64,000 bases of DNA from Sphingomonas sp. S1-29 (GTDB lineage Bacteria; Pseudomonadota; Alphaproteobacteria; Sphingomonadales; Sphingomonadaceae), in contig NZ_CP110678.1 of assembly GCF_026167545.1 (NCBI RefSeq), positions 1,857,501 through 1,921,500 of the forward strand, read 5' to 3'. Position numbers and translations under genes: made by a program. Positions 51,341-60,950 of the stretch are shown piece after piece. The notes beneath the pieces were generated by a model, which saw nothing but the letters and a program-made list of their open reading frames with translations, made no database searches and was not told where the DNA came from. Each line of letters opens with the position of its first letter. Within the stretch, counting starts at the first letter, position 1.

Positions 51341-52222
51341 TTAGGCGCGCGGATGGGCATTGCGGTACACGTCCATCAGATGCGCCGCATCGACCGCAGT
51401 ATAGACCTGCGTCGAACTGAGGCTCGCATGGCCGAGCAGCTCCTGTAGCGAGCGAAGATCGGCCCCGCGCCCCAGCAGATGCGTCGCGAAGCTGTGCCGC
51501 AACGCATGCGGCGTCGTCCGGTCGGACAGCCCCAGCCGCACCCGCGCCTTGCGCACCGCAACCCGGATCATACCGGGCGACAGCGCCCCCCCTTTAGCCC
51601 CGCGAAACAGCGGCAGCCCGCGCGCCGTGGCATAGGGGCAGGCAGCGACATAGGCGGTGATCGCATCGCGCACCTGCGGCAACAGCGGCACCATCCGTGT
51701 CTTGGCGCGCTTGCCCGTCACGACCAGCGTATCGCCCAGCGGCAGCACCGCGCCGGTCAGCCCCATCGCCTCGCCGATCCGCAGGCCTGCGCCATAGAGC
51801 AGCATCAGCACCGCGAAATCGCGCGCGCCGATCCACGGTTCGCTCGCGTCCTCCTCAACCTCTTCGGCCAGCGCGACGGCTTCGTCGGGGGCGATCGGGC
51901 GCGGCACGCCCTTCTTGACGCGCGGCCCTTTGATCCGGGGCTCGGCGACTCCGGCGAAGTCCAGAAAAGCGCGCACCGCCGATAATTCGCGCGCGGTCGA
52001 GGCGTTGGTCAGCCCCTCGCCGCGCCGCATCGCCAGGAACGCGCGCAGATCGGCGGTGCTGATCCGGCCAAGCGCGGCGGCATCGATCGCCTCGCCCCAA
52101 TGCGACTGCAGGAACGCGACCAGCCGAACCGCCGTCGCTTCATAAGCCCGCACCGTGTGCACCGATCGTCGCCGATCGCGGGCAAGATGCTGGGCAAAAG
52201 CCAGGGGGAGCGGGATGGACAT
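51341..52222 (-). CDS. xerC: Tyrosine recombinase XerC
   Basis: A 293-residue site-specific recombinase that resolves chromosome dimers at dif with XerD. N-terminal SAM-like domain (RRSVHTVRAYEATAVRLVAF) and C-terminal catalytic domain with R148 (GAGLRIGEA), K171, H239 and R242 (HALRHSFATHLL), H265 (GHASLSSTQ) and nucleophile Y274. All six catalytic residues are present. Housekeeping context (priA, gshB) rather than an island, so XerC and not a phage integrase. Confidence 0.93.
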   Translation of the reverse strand: MSIPLPLAFAQHLARDRRRSVHTVRAYEATAVRLVAFLQSHWGEAIDAAALGRISTADLRAFLAMRRGEGLTNASTARELSAVRAFLDFAGVAEPRIKGPRVKKGVPRPIAPDEAVALAEEVEEDASEPWIGARDFAVLMLLYGAGLRIGEAMGLTGAVLPLGDTLVVTGKRAKTRMVPLLPQVRDAITAYVAACPYATARGLPLFRGAKGGALSPGMIRVAVRKARVRLGLSDRTTPHALRHSFATHLLGRGADLRSLQELLGHASLSSTQVYTAVDAAHLMDVYRNAHPRA

Positions 52223-52267
52223 GGCGGATGTGGTACTAGACCAGAAGGCCGGTGTCGCTCCCCCAAC

Positions 52268-52386
52268 CCGTCACCCCGGCCTTGAGCCGGGGCCCAGAGC
52301 CCAACGGGGTATGCCGTCAGGGAAAGAACGCCCGTGTCGTCATCGGCAGCCCCCCGGTGGCCCCCGGCACAAGGCCGGGGTGCCGG
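52268..52386. repeat. Palindromic intergenic repeat, family B copy 6
   Basis: CGTCACCCCGGCCTTGAGCC / GGCACAAGGCCGGGGTGCCG arms with an inner GGGGCCC / GGCCCCC pairing and a spacer with CCGTCAGGGAAAGAACGCCC. Between the aldolase stop and the xerC start on the minus strand. Confidence 0.85.
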
Positions 52387-52400
52387 GCAGGCCTCTAGGT

Positions 52401-53054
52401 TCAGCCGATCTTCTGCCCGGTCTTCGCCCAATCGGCCAGGAATCCCTCAATCCCCTTGTCGGTCAGCGGATGCTTGACCAGCTGGCGGATCACCGAAGGC
52501 GGCGCCGTCATCACATCGGCGCCGATCCGCGCGCTTTCAAGCACATGGATCGGGTGGCGAACGCTGGCGACCAGGATTTCGGTGTCGAAGGCGTAATTGT
52601 CGTAGATCAGCCGGATGTCGCCGATCAACTGCATGCCGTCGAAGCCGTTATCGTCATGCCGGCCGACGAACGGCGAAATAAAGGTCGCCCCCGCCTTTGC
52701 CGCCAGCAGCGCCTGATTCGCCGAAAAGCATAGCGTCACATTCACCATCGTACCGTCGTCGGTCAGCGACTTGCAGGTCTTCAGCCCGTCGATCGTCAGC
52801 GGCACCTTGACCGCGACATTGCCCGCGATCTTGCGCAGGATTTCGGCCTCGCGCATCATCCCGGCATAATCGAGCGCGACGACTTCGGCCGATACCGGGC
52901 CGTCGACGATGCTGCAGATTTCGGTGACGACCTCGATGAAGTCGCGCCCCGCCTTGTGGATCAGCGACGGGTTGGTGGTCACGCCGTCGAGCAGCCCGGC
53001 TTCGGCCAGGTCGCGGATGTCGTTCACGTCGGCGGTGTCGGCGAAGAATTTCAT
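52401..53054 (-). CDS. fsa: Fructose-6-phosphate aldolase / transaldolase (small type)
   Basis: A 217-residue class I aldolase of the FSA/TalC group. Schiff-base lysine K83 in [20 protein letters not shown] and [19 protein letters not shown] are typical. Enzymes of this size may be FSA or small transaldolases; sequence alone does not decide. ATG start agrees with the family MKFFADTAD. Divergent from the DUF2490 gene. Confidence 0.9.
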   Translation of the reverse strand: MKFFADTADVNDIRDLAEAGLLDGVTTNPSLIHKAGRDFIEVVTEICSIVDGPVSAEVVALDYAGMMREAEILRKIAGNVAVKVPLTIDGLKTCKSLTDDGTMVNVTLCFSANQALLAAKAGATFISPFVGRHDDNGFDGMQLIGDIRLIYDNYAFDTEILVASVRHPIHVLESARIGADVMTAPPSVIRQLVKHPLTDKGIEGFLADWAKTGQKIG

Positions 53055-53165
53055 GGCTGCAGCATTCCCGATTTCGATTGAGCGATGGGGGTGGCCGCTT
53101 TAGGCGACCGGCAACGCGCTCATATCGCCTGGGACGAGGAGCGTACACCCTGGAAACCCAACGCG

Positions 53166-53831
53166 ATGCGAAGCCTGATCGTTCCCTTGCTACTGGTTGC
53201 GGCGCCCGCCGCGGCGCAGGAACAGGACGCGCAACTGTGGATCATGACCTCGGCCCAGCTGCCGATCGAGGACGATCTCAAGCTCGAGATCGACACGACC
53301 GTGCGCTTTTCGGATGCCGATGGCGGCTTCTACGAATCGCTGCAGGCACTCTATGTTACCCACACGCTGCCCGGCGACGTCGCGCTGTCCTGGGGCTATC
53401 AGCGCAACGAATCCGAAACCGATGCGCCAAAGACCTTGGAGAACCGGCTACGCCAACGGATAGCGATGCCGATCGCCGCGATCGGCCGCAGCGAGCTTCG
53501 CTTCCAGCTCCAGACCGAACAGCGCTTCCGCAACGACGGCGGCGATATCCAGTATCGCGCCCGCCCGCGGCTGAGCCTGCGCATCCCGCTCGGCGATACC
53601 GACGCGCCGCAGCTTGCGATCAGCCACGAAAGCTTCCTCGCCACCCACGCCGACTGGAGCCGCCAGCGCGGCTGGGCGCGGATGCGCAACCAGGCGGGGA
53701 TGCGGGTACCCGTGGCGAAGTCGCTCCGGCTCGAGCTGGCGTATCTGAACCAGTATGACGCCCCGATCGACGGTCGCCGCGCCGCAATCGACCACATAGC
53801 GTTCGTCCAATTGCTCTGGACGCCCGACTAA
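53166..53831 (+). CDS. DUF2490 domain outer membrane-type protein
   Basis: A 221-residue protein with a signal peptide (MRSLIVPLLLVAAPAAAQ) and alternating polar/hydrophobic strands (LKLEIDTTVRFSD, FQLQTEQRFRN, LRLELAYLNQYDAP) ending in a strand QLLWTPD, as in outer membrane beta-barrels. DUF2490 members are of unknown function. The ATG at 53166 places the signal at the very start; the longer frame upstream lacks one. Confidence 0.8.
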   Translation: MRSLIVPLLLVAAPAAAQEQDAQLWIMTSAQLPIEDDLKLEIDTTVRFSDADGGFYESLQALYVTHTLPGDVALSWGYQRNESETDAPKTLENRLRQRIAMPIAAIGRSELRFQLQTEQRFRNDGGDIQYRARPRLSLRIPLGDTDAPQLAISHESFLATHADWSRQRGWARMRNQAGMRVPVAKSLRLELAYLNQYDAPIDGRRAAIDHIAFVQLLWTPD

Positions 53832-53833
53832 CT

Positions 53834-53959
53834 TCCCCCTCCCTGGAAGGGAGGGGTCGGGGGTGGGTCGAGTGCTCGCGATACGGCAGCCTCTTTCGAG
53901 ATCTAGCCGTAACCCCAGGCCTCTACCCACCCCCAGCCCCTCCCTTCCAGGGAGGGGAG
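53834..53959. repeat. Palindromic intergenic repeat, family A copy 6
   Basis: Starts 3 bp after the DUF2490 stop. Terminal CTCCCTGGAAGGGAGGGG and CTCCCTTCCAGGGAGGGG palindromes; the inner left arm GTCGAGTGCTCGCGATACGG is identical to the one in copy 1. A degenerate extra CCCTCTCTTCCAGCGAGC follows. Upstream of priA. Confidence 0.9.
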
Positions 53960-54052
53960 AAGCAACGCCAGCCCCTCTCTTCCAGCGAGCAGAGCCCCCT
54001 CACCCAACCCTACCCTTCCCCCGCGCCGTGCAATCCCCGATATACCCCGGTA

Positions 54053-56224
54053 ATGTCCTCCTCCCGCGCTCGCGTCATCGTCATGAATTCCGCGCTCGGC
54101 CCGCTCGACTATCGCGTGCCGCACGGGATGGACGTCGCGCCCGGGTCGATCGTTATCGCCCCGCTCGGCCCGCGCCAGTTGCTCGGCGTCGCCTGGGAAG
54201 CCGATCGGCTGCCGACCGAGGAAATCGGCGACAGCCGCCTGCGCAACCTGCTCGGCGTCGCCGACGCGCCGCCGATCCCGGCCAATCTGCGCCGGTTGAT
54301 CGAATGGACCGCCGATTATTACCTTGCCCCGATGGCGAGCGTACTGCGGATGGCGCTCGCCTCTACGTCGGCACTCGAAGGGGCAAAGCTCGCGATCGAA
54401 TATCGCGCCACCGGCCACGTCCCCGATCGCCTCACCCCGCAGCGCACCCAGGCGCTGGAGCGGATCGGCGACCGCCAGGGAATTATCCGCGAACTGGCGA
54501 CGATCGCCGATGTCTCCGACGCGGTAGTGCGCGGACTGGTAAAGGCGGGCGCGCTCGAGGGGATCGAGGTCGATATCGACCATCCCTATCCGCTCCCTGA
54601 TCCGGGCTTCGGCGCGCCCGATCTCTCGCCCGACCAGCAAGCGGTCGCCGCCACCGCCTGCCGCGCGGTCGATGCGCGCGCGTTCCAGCCGTTCCTGCTC
54701 GACGGCGTCACCGGCTCGGGCAAGACCGAGGTATATTTCGAAGCGGTCGCCGCCGCGATCGCCGCCGGTCGGCAGACCTTGGTGCTGCTCCCCGAAATCG
54801 CGCTGACCGAACCCTTTCTCAAGCGCTTCCACGCGCGCTTCGGCTGCGAGCCGGTGGCGTGGCATTCGGACCTTCGCCAATCGCAGCGCCGCCGCGCCTG
54901 GCGCGCGATCGCCAGCGGCCAGGCGCTGGTCACCGTCGGCGCGCGTTCGGCGCTGTTCCTGCCCTATCCCAATCTGGGCCTGATCGTGGTCGACGAAGCG
55001 CACGAAACCAGCTTCAAGCAGGAAGAGGGCGTCCATTATCACGCCCGCGACGTCGCGGTGATGCGCGGCAAGTTCGAGGGGTGCCCGGTGATCCTCGCCA
55101 CCGCCACCCCCGCGATCGAGACTCGCCAGCAGGTCGCGCTTGGGCGTTATACCGAACTCAAGCTGCCCGGTCGCTATGGCGTCGCGCAAATGCCCGCGAT
55201 CGAGGCGATCGACCTGCTGCGCGAGCCCCCCGATCGCGGTCGCTGGATCGCACCGCGCCTGATCAAGGCGATCGACGAGACGCTCGAGCGCGGCGAACAG
55301 GCTTTGCTGTTCCTCAACCGCCGCGGCTATGCCCCGCTGACGCTCTGCCGCACCTGCGGCCACCGCTTCCAATGCCCCAATTGCACCGCCTGGATGGTCG
55401 AACACCGGCTGATCCGCCGCCTCGCCTGCCACCATTGCGGCCATGTCATCCCGACTCCGCGCGCCTGCCCCGAATGCGGCGAAGAGGAAAGCCTGGTCGC
55501 CTGCGGCCCCGGCGTCGAACGCATCGCCGACGAAGCGATGGCATTGTGGCCCAATGCCAAGGTCGCGGTGGTCACCTCGGACACGATCTGGTCGCCCGCC
55601 AAGGCCGCCGAATTCGTGCATAGGATGGAGGCGCGCGAGATCGACATCGTCGTCGGCACGCAATTGGTGACCAAGGGCTATCACTTCCCCAATTTGACGT
55701 TGGTCGGCGTGATCGACGCCGATCTCGGCCTGGCGGGCGGCGATCTGCGCGCCGCCGAGCGGACCTTCCAGCAGATCATGCAGGTCGCCGGACGCGCGGG
55801 GCGCGGCGAAAAGCCGGGCCATGTCTATATCCAGACCCACGAGCCGACCGCGCCGGTGATGGAGGCATTGGTGTCGGGCGACGCCGAGAGCTTCTACGCC
55901 GCCGAAACCGAAGCGCGCCGCGATTCGGACACCCCGCCCTTTGGCCGCTTCGCCGCGATCGTGGTGTCTAGCGAGGACAAGGACGCAGCGCTCGACACCG
56001 CCCGCGCGCTGGGCCGCGCCGCGCCGCGGATCGACGGCATGGAAGTGTTCGGCCCTGCCCCCGCGCCGCTGGCGATGCTCCGCGGCCGCCACCGCTTCCG
56101 CCTGCTGGTCCACGCCAGGCGCGCCTTCGACGTACAGGACGCGATCCGTGCCTGGCTGGGCGGGGTCGATTGGTCGGCTAAAGTCCGCGTAGTGGTCGAC
56201 GTCGATCCGTATAATTTCTTGTAG
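54053..56224 (+). CDS. priA: Primosomal protein N' (replication restart helicase)
   Basis: A 723-residue 3'-5' helicase that reloads DnaB at stalled forks. 3'-binding domain at the N-terminus (LDYRVPHGMDVAPGSIV), Walker A GVTGSGKTEVYFE, DEAH box VVDEAHETSFKQ, then eight zinc-binding cysteines in CRTCG / CPNC / CHHCG / CPECG, and C-terminal helicase motifs (GTQLVTKGYHFPNLTLVGV, QVAGRAGRGEKPG). Full length. The unusually long open frame on the opposite strand is a shadow of its codon bias. Confidence 0.96.
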   Translation: MSSSRARVIVMNSALGPLDYRVPHGMDVAPGSIVIAPLGPRQLLGVAWEADRLPTEEIGDSRLRNLLGVADAPPIPANLRRLIEWTADYYLAPMASVLRMALASTSALEGAKLAIEYRATGHVPDRLTPQRTQALERIGDRQGIIRELATIADVSDAVVRGLVKAGALEGIEVDIDHPYPLPDPGFGAPDLSPDQQAVAATACRAVDARAFQPFLLDGVTGSGKTEVYFEAVAAAIAAGRQTLVLLPEIALTEPFLKRFHARFGCEPVAWHSDLRQSQRRRAWRAIASGQALVTVGARSALFLPYPNLGLIVVDEAHETSFKQEEGVHYHARDVAVMRGKFEGCPVILATATPAIETRQQVALGRYTELKLPGRYGVAQMPAIEAIDLLREPPDRGRWIAPRLIKAIDETLERGEQALLFLNRRGYAPLTLCRTCGHRFQCPNCTAWMVEHRLIRRLACHHCGHVIPTPRACPECGEEESLVACGPGVERIADEAMALWPNAKVAVVTSDTIWSPAKAAEFVHRMEAREIDIVVGTQLVTKGYHFPNLTLVGVIDADLGLAGGDLRAAERTFQQIMQVAGRAGRGEKPGHVYIQTHEPTAPVMEALVSGDAESFYAAETEARRDSDTPPFGRFAAIVVSSEDKDAALDTARALGRAAPRIDGMEVFGPAPAPLAMLRGRHRFRLLVHARRAFDVQDAIRAWLGGVDWSAKVRVVVDVDPYNFL

Positions 56225-56534
56225 GGCTATCGGCGCTGTAGCAAAGCGCAGGCAACATGGGGGGCCGGTATGCAACTTCTTCGTGAAGCGTTTCCGAACC
56301 GTGTACGCACAAGGTCGCAGCCCTCTCCCTCGTTCGTCCTGAGTAGCCACCGAGTAGCGGCGCAGCCGCGTATCGAGGCGGCCTATCGAAGGACAGGGTG
56401 GCGCGTGGAGCGCTGCTTCGATACGCGCCCTCGATACGGCCTCGCCTACTCGGTCGCTACTCAGCACGAACGGTATATATAATGGCTTCCTGTCCCCGCA
56501 TCGAACCTGCCCGAAACCCGGCGGATACCGCTTC
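56225..56534. repeat. Intergenic stretch dominated by a long inverted repeat (family E)
   Basis: The core (56331-56473) opens CGTTCGTCCTGAGTAGC and closes CTACTCAGCACGAACG, with nested dyads GCCGCGTATCGAGGCGGCC and GCTTCGATACGCGCCCTCGA. Outside it nothing is recognisable apart from the start region of the downstream S1 protease gene (GTG at 56535). No gene seen. Confidence 0.75.
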
Positions 56535-58025
56535 GTGTTGAGGCTGCTCTGTGCCATCGCGCTATTCCTGTGCGCCGCCACCCCCGCCCGCGCCGACGAC
56601 ATTTCCGCCGCCGGGCGCGGGGTGGTGCGGATCGTCACGATCGCGGTGGTCGAGGATGAAGTCGTCGGTTTCGGCCACGGATCGGGCTTCGCGGTGGGGC
56701 CGAACCGGATCGTCACCAACGCGCATGTCGTCGAGCTGGCCGCGCGCTATCCGGGCAATGTCGTGATCGGCGTCGTCCCCTCCGAAGGCGATCGCTCGTT
56801 CCAGGGGCGGCTGATCGCGGTCGATCCCAATCGCGACCTCGCGCTGATCGAATTCAGCGGCGCGGGCCTGCCGCCGCTCGCGCTCTATACCGGCCCGGTC
56901 ACCGATGGGGAGCTGCTGGTGTCGCTCGGCTATCCGGGCAATGTCGATCTCGCGACCGCGCAAAGCTCGGCCGACTTCATCACTCCGTTGTCGCCGGTAC
57001 GCTCGCAGGGCAATTTCGCCGGCCTGCGCAGCCTGGCGGGGACGCAGGTGCTGCTCCACACCGCCGGCATCGCGCGCGGCAATTCGGGCGGCCCGCTGCT
57101 CGATCGCTGCGGGCGGGTGATCGGGGTCAATTCGGCGATCACCCGCGCCGATGACGGCGATTCGGGGTTCGCCTTCGCAATCGCCAATGCCGAGCTCGCC
57201 GCCTTCCTGCGCGAGGCGGGGCAGAAGGTGCAGACCGTCGGCGGCGGCTGCATCGGCATGGAGGAACGCCTCGCCACCGATCGCCAGGCCGACGCCGCCG
57301 AGGCGGCGCGTGCCGAGCAAGCCGCCGAACGCGCCGAAGCCGCGCGCGCCGCGCGGATCGTCGCCGCGCGCGAAGCGGCCGAGCTGGCGCGCGAGAATTT
57401 CATCGCGATCGCCGCGGTGCTGCTGGTACTCGGTGCGCTGCTGGTCGGCGCGGCAGGCCTGCTCGAAACCCGCGGCCAGCGCCGCTGGGCGATCGGGCTG
57501 GGCATCGCCGGGATCGCGCTGATGCTCGGCGCGGTGCTGGTCTTCCTGCTCCGCCCCGCCTTCGATCCCGAACGCGCCGAGGCGGGTGTATCGCCGCCGG
57601 CGCCGGTCGAGGAGGCCGCACTCGGGCCGATGACCTGCACGATCCTGCCCGATCGCAGCCGCGTGACGGTGTCAGCTACCGACGATGTGCAGATCGACTG
57701 GGGCGCCGATGGCTGCATGAACGAGCGCACCCAATATGCCGAGGCGGGTGACGGCTGGGAGCGCATCCTGGTGCCCGCGAGCGAACAGACGGTATCGGTG
57801 CTCGCCTTCAACCCCGCGACGCGCACCTACACCAACAGCCGCTATCTGCTGTCAGCCAGCCAGATGGCGGGCGCGCGCCGGCTGCGCGCCGAGGTTGGAC
57901 TCAAGACCTGCGCTCCCGAAGGCGCGCCGCGCGCCAACCTCGCGACACAGCAGGCCGCGATCCGCGCGACGCTGCCGCCGCTCCCCAATGAGCGATTGGT
58001 CTATCGCTGCACGCCCAAGATCTAG
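56535..58025 (+). CDS. Membrane-anchored trypsin-like serine protease (S1C-like, no PDZ)
   Basis: A 496-residue protein. Signal peptide 1-20; trypsin-like domain with H64 (IVTNAHVV), D101 (RDLALIEF) and S184 (GNSGGPLLD), so all catalytic residues are present. Then an Ala/Arg/Glu-rich helical linker (~250-285), two membrane segments (~290-310 and ~318-340), and a C-terminal domain with several cysteines (MTCTILPDRSRVTV, GCMNERTQ, CAPEG, YRCTPK). HtrA-type proteins have PDZ domains at this place; here none is visible. GTG start. Role in envelope quality control is a guess. Confidence 0.85.
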   Translation: MLRLLCAIALFLCAATPARADDISAAGRGVVRIVTIAVVEDEVVGFGHGSGFAVGPNRIVTNAHVVELAARYPGNVVIGVVPSEGDRSFQGRLIAVDPNRDLALIEFSGAGLPPLALYTGPVTDGELLVSLGYPGNVDLATAQSSADFITPLSPVRSQGNFAGLRSLAGTQVLLHTAGIARGNSGGPLLDRCGRVIGVNSAITRADDGDSGFAFAIANAELAAFLREAGQKVQTVGGGCIGMEERLATDRQADAAEAARAEQAAERAEAARAARIVAAREAAELARENFIAIAAVLLVLGALLVGAAGLLETRGQRRWAIGLGIAGIALMLGAVLVFLLRPAFDPERAEAGVSPPAPVEEAALGPMTCTILPDRSRVTVSATDDVQIDWGADGCMNERTQYAEAGDGWERILVPASEQTVSVLAFNPATRTYTNSRYLLSASQMAGARRLRAEVGLKTCAPEGAPRANLATQQAAIRATLPPLPNERLVYRCTPKI

Positions 58026-58084
58026 CCGGTTTCCCCGCCGCGCATAAGGCGTTAGCCTTCCCGAAAGACCAGCGGAGTGCATCG

Positions 58085-59617
58085 ATGAAGCGGCTATTGG
58101 CAATCCTCGCGCTCCTGCTGCCCGCCACCGCGCACGCCGAATGGTATGAAGCGACGACGCCGCATGTCCGCGTGCTCGCCGAAGGCAAGGAAGCCGACGC
58201 GCGCAAAATCGCCGACCAGATCGAGCGCTTCGACGCCGCGCTGCGCTACCTGCGCCAAACCCCCGATCGCGACGACGGCCCCGCCGGCCGGCTCACCATC
58301 TATGTCGTCGACAGTTTCGCGCAGGTCGATCGGCTCAACCGGGGCTCGAACGTCGCCGGCTTCTATGTGCCGCGCGCCGGTGGGTCGGTCGCCTTCGTGC
58401 CGCGCCGTGCCGACAGCCGCGACACGCTGGCGCTCAGCGAGGAGGCGGTCCTGCTGCACGAATACACCCATCATTTCATGTTCCGGAACTACACCGCAGC
58501 CTATCCCGCCTGGCTGACCGAAGGCTTTGCCGAATTCCACGCCACCGCCACCTTCGACGACGACGGCAGCGTCCAGATCGGCGCGCCGCCGCTCTATCGT
58601 GCGCGCGGGCTGTTCACGCCGGTGCAATTGCCGATCGAGCGGCTGCTCGATCCCAGCGGCGCCCGCCTGAACCCGCAAGCCATCGACAATCTCTACGGCC
58701 GCGGGTGGCTGCTGCTGCACTATCTCACCTTCGACAAGCCACGCGGCAAGCAGCTCGCTGCCTATCTGCGCGCGATGGCCGAGGGAAAGCCCAGCCTCGA
58801 CGCCGCCCGGATCGCGTTCGGCGATCTCAAAAAGCTCAACCGCGACCTGAACGCCTATACCGGCAAACGGCTGACCGCGGTGCGCATCCCCGCGACCGCG
58901 CTCAAGCCCGCGCCCGTCAGCGTCCGCCGCCTGACCCCGCCCGAGGAAGCGGTGATGGACGTCCATATCGTCTCGACCAGCGGGGTCGATCGCGAGCAGG
59001 CACGCAAATTGCTGCCCAAGGTCCGCAAGGCGGCGCAGCCCTATCCGGACCATTCCTTCGTCCAGGCGGTGCTCGCCGAGGCCGAATTCGACGCGGGGAA
59101 TCTCGACGAGGCCAAGGCGGCGGCCGATCGCTCGGTCGCCGCGGATCCCAAATCGCGCAACGGGCTGTTGTACCAGTCGATGGCGATGACCCAGCTTGCG
59201 CTCGCCGCGGGCGATCGCAGCCCGCAGACCAAGCGCGCCACGCGTGCGCCGTTGCTCGCCGCCAACCGGCTCGACCCCGACGATCCCCGCCCGATGCTGC
59301 TGATCTACGAGCATTACCGCGCGTTCGGCGACACGCCCGGGCCAAGCGTCGTCGGCGCGATCCAATATGCGCACAGCATGGCCCCCGAGGATCACGGCCT
59401 GCGCCTGACCGCCGCGAGCGAATATCTCCGCGCCGGCAAGGTGTCGCGCGCCCGCGCGCTGGTGGCGCCGTTGGTGTATGATGCCCATGCGGGCCGCCAG
59501 GAGGCCGCCACCGCGCTGCTCGCACTGATCGACGCTTATGGCACCAACGCCGCCGACGCGACGGCAGGGGCGGCCGACACCCCCAAAGCGGGCGCCGGCC
59601 AGGCCGCGAACCCATAA
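58085..59617 (+). CDS. Secreted HExxH metallopeptidase-like protein with TPR region
   Basis: A 510-residue exported protein. Signal peptide 1-18 (ends AHA). Residues ~20-260 form a gluzincin-like domain with HEYTH (125-129) and a downstream Glu in AWLTEGFAEF, so a zinc protease fold is likely. The C-terminal half (from ~290) contains TPR-like helical repeats (AVLAEAEFDAGNLDEAKAAA, LRAGKVSRARALVAPLV). Similar to DUF1570-type proteins. 59 bp after the S1 protease gene on the same strand, so the two may be coexpressed. Substrate unknown. Confidence 0.8.
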   Translation: MKRLLAILALLLPATAHAEWYEATTPHVRVLAEGKEADARKIADQIERFDAALRYLRQTPDRDDGPAGRLTIYVVDSFAQVDRLNRGSNVAGFYVPRAGGSVAFVPRRADSRDTLALSEEAVLLHEYTHHFMFRNYTAAYPAWLTEGFAEFHATATFDDDGSVQIGAPPLYRARGLFTPVQLPIERLLDPSGARLNPQAIDNLYGRGWLLLHYLTFDKPRGKQLAAYLRAMAEGKPSLDAARIAFGDLKKLNRDLNAYTGKRLTAVRIPATALKPAPVSVRRLTPPEEAVMDVHIVSTSGVDREQARKLLPKVRKAAQPYPDHSFVQAVLAEAEFDAGNLDEAKAAADRSVAADPKSRNGLLYQSMAMTQLALAAGDRSPQTKRATRAPLLAANRLDPDDPRPMLLIYEHYRAFGDTPGPSVVGAIQYAHSMAPEDHGLRLTAASEYLRAGKVSRARALVAPLVYDAHAGRQEAATALLALIDAYGTNAADATAGAADTPKAGAGQAANP

Positions 59618-60086
59618 AGGACCGCCTTGCGCACAAGCGCGAGTCGGCGGGGCTCCGAACCTCGGAAAGCTACAAAAGCTACACTACGTCCCCCCCGGAT
59701 TCGCTCTTTCCGCGACACAACGCGATGCGGGGGAGGATGAGGGACGCGTGGTCATGCGGCATGCGTAACAAAGCGGGGGCTTGTAGGACAGCGGGGTTGG
59801 TTGGGAAGATTGCGGGAAGTGGTGGAAAGCGGACCTTGCGCTATCGCGAGCGGTAGCTGAATCTGCCCAAAGAAAGTACCAATGTGAATAACCGTTAGTG
59901 CCGCATCGGCAAAAGCAGATTAGAAAATACCGCTGTATTTACCTCGAAGGTATAGAACCGCTTCCTGCGGGCTTCATCCCCGCTGCAAGGCAACGTAAAT
60001 GCCCCCCTCGAACCATTTGAGAGCCGCCCGATGTACTTCCGTCGACCGAAGGACCACAGGTTCAATGGCCATTTCGGAAACAAAGC
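59618..60086. other. Intergenic, no gene seen
   Basis: About 470 bp. The first ~150 bp are GC-rich with the short motif AAGCTACAAAAGCTACACTA, which looks like a two-unit direct repeat (AAAGCTACA). From about 59860 the sequence becomes clearly AT-richer and stays so through the next gene. No RNA gene, terminator or promoter could be supported. Confidence 0.5.
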
Positions 60087-60950
60087 ATGAGGCTCATGCC
60101 ACCTCTCCCCGCATTGTTGATGGTCGCAAACCTCGTCGCAAGCCCTCAATTGATGGCTCAAGAGGGGCAACGCGCGCTTCAAGCCGAAAAGCAGGCACCC
60201 CAGCGGGAAGATGTCGTTGTGACCGGCCAACGCGATCTCGATGATCTCGATGATCCTGATTCAGCAGTCACCCGCAAGACCTTGGGCAGCGGCAAAACTG
60301 GGGCCGGCCCCACCGTAAGCCGGTCCGTTTTCGCATTTTCTCGTCGGTTTGCCCGTTGCGCTATGAAGCGTTCGCCCAAGGGCCTTAGCCTTGTGCGCCG
60401 AGTGCTGGACGGACAAATCAACAGTGCTACGCATCGATATGCGCAGAGGCGGCTGGTTCAAGCCTATGTAGCCTGTTCGCAAAATCCCTCGATGGTTCTG
60501 CAATCGGAAACCGGCGCCAGCATCTCAAGAAATTACAACACGTTCTACTATGATCGCGGAGCATTGTTTATCGAAGCGCTTAACAGCTTTGCGCCTGACC
60601 TACGTCTGACGAAAGAGCAAACCACGGACACAACGGTGCACGCCCGGTTCGATGCGCGGGAAGTGCCGCTGGCGAGAATGCGCGACCCTATCGACCGCAG
60701 CTTCTTCGAAATGGCGGTTTGCCTCGTTCGCCTGAACCCTGAAATCGCAGTCGAACTGGTCAGGGCGGAAGGCGGTATCAGTCGGATCGACGCGCTAGAG
60801 GCGGCGCTCGTTAACAAGGGACGAGTATGCATCGGTGGAGCGAAACGCGTGTACTTCGATGCTACCCAGTTCCGTTTCTACATCGCCGACGCCGTTTATC
60901 GTTGGGCGGTGGCGGCCAAGGGTGTTGATACACTTATACCAAAGGGCTGA
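60087..60950 (+). CDS. Orphan secreted protein with EDVVVTGQR motif
   Basis: A 287-residue protein with a signal peptide (MRLMPPLPALLMVANLVASP.. ending LMAQ). Soon after comes QREDVVVTGQR, the TonB-box-like sequence seen in many sphingomonad TonB receptors and periplasmic proteins. The rest (~70-287) has no recognised domain; conserved-looking features are a few cysteines (C91, C130) and an aromatic-rich C-terminus (FDATQFRFYIADAVYRW). Base composition and codon use are less GC-rich than neighbours, suggesting recent acquisition. No operon partner. Confidence 0.65.
   Translation: MRLMPPLPALLMVANLVASPQLMAQEGQRALQAEKQAPQREDVVVTGQRDLDDLDDPDSAVTRKTLGSGKTGAGPTVSRSVFAFSRRFARCAMKRSPKGLSLVRRVLDGQINSATHRYAQRRLVQAYVACSQNPSMVLQSETGASISRNYNTFYYDRGALFIEALNSFAPDLRLTKEQTTDTTVHARFDAREVPLARMRDPIDRSFFEMAVCLVRLNPEIAVELVRAEGGISRIDALEAALVNKGRVCIGGAKRVYFDATQFRFYIADAVYRWAVAAKGVDTLIPKG

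Noticed and set aside
51341..52222. Phage or island integrase
   Set aside because: Length, motifs and housekeeping neighbours match chromosomal XerC; no island boundaries or tRNA target nearby.
53903..56719. A 938-codon open frame on the minus strand
   Set aside because: Antisense shadow of priA produced by high-GC codon bias; its product is Arg/Asp/Gly-rich with no domain.
59536..59718. 60-codon minus-strand frame (repeats of AFVAF)
   Set aside because: Overlaps the end of the HExxH/TPR gene and a direct repeat; no RBS or family support.
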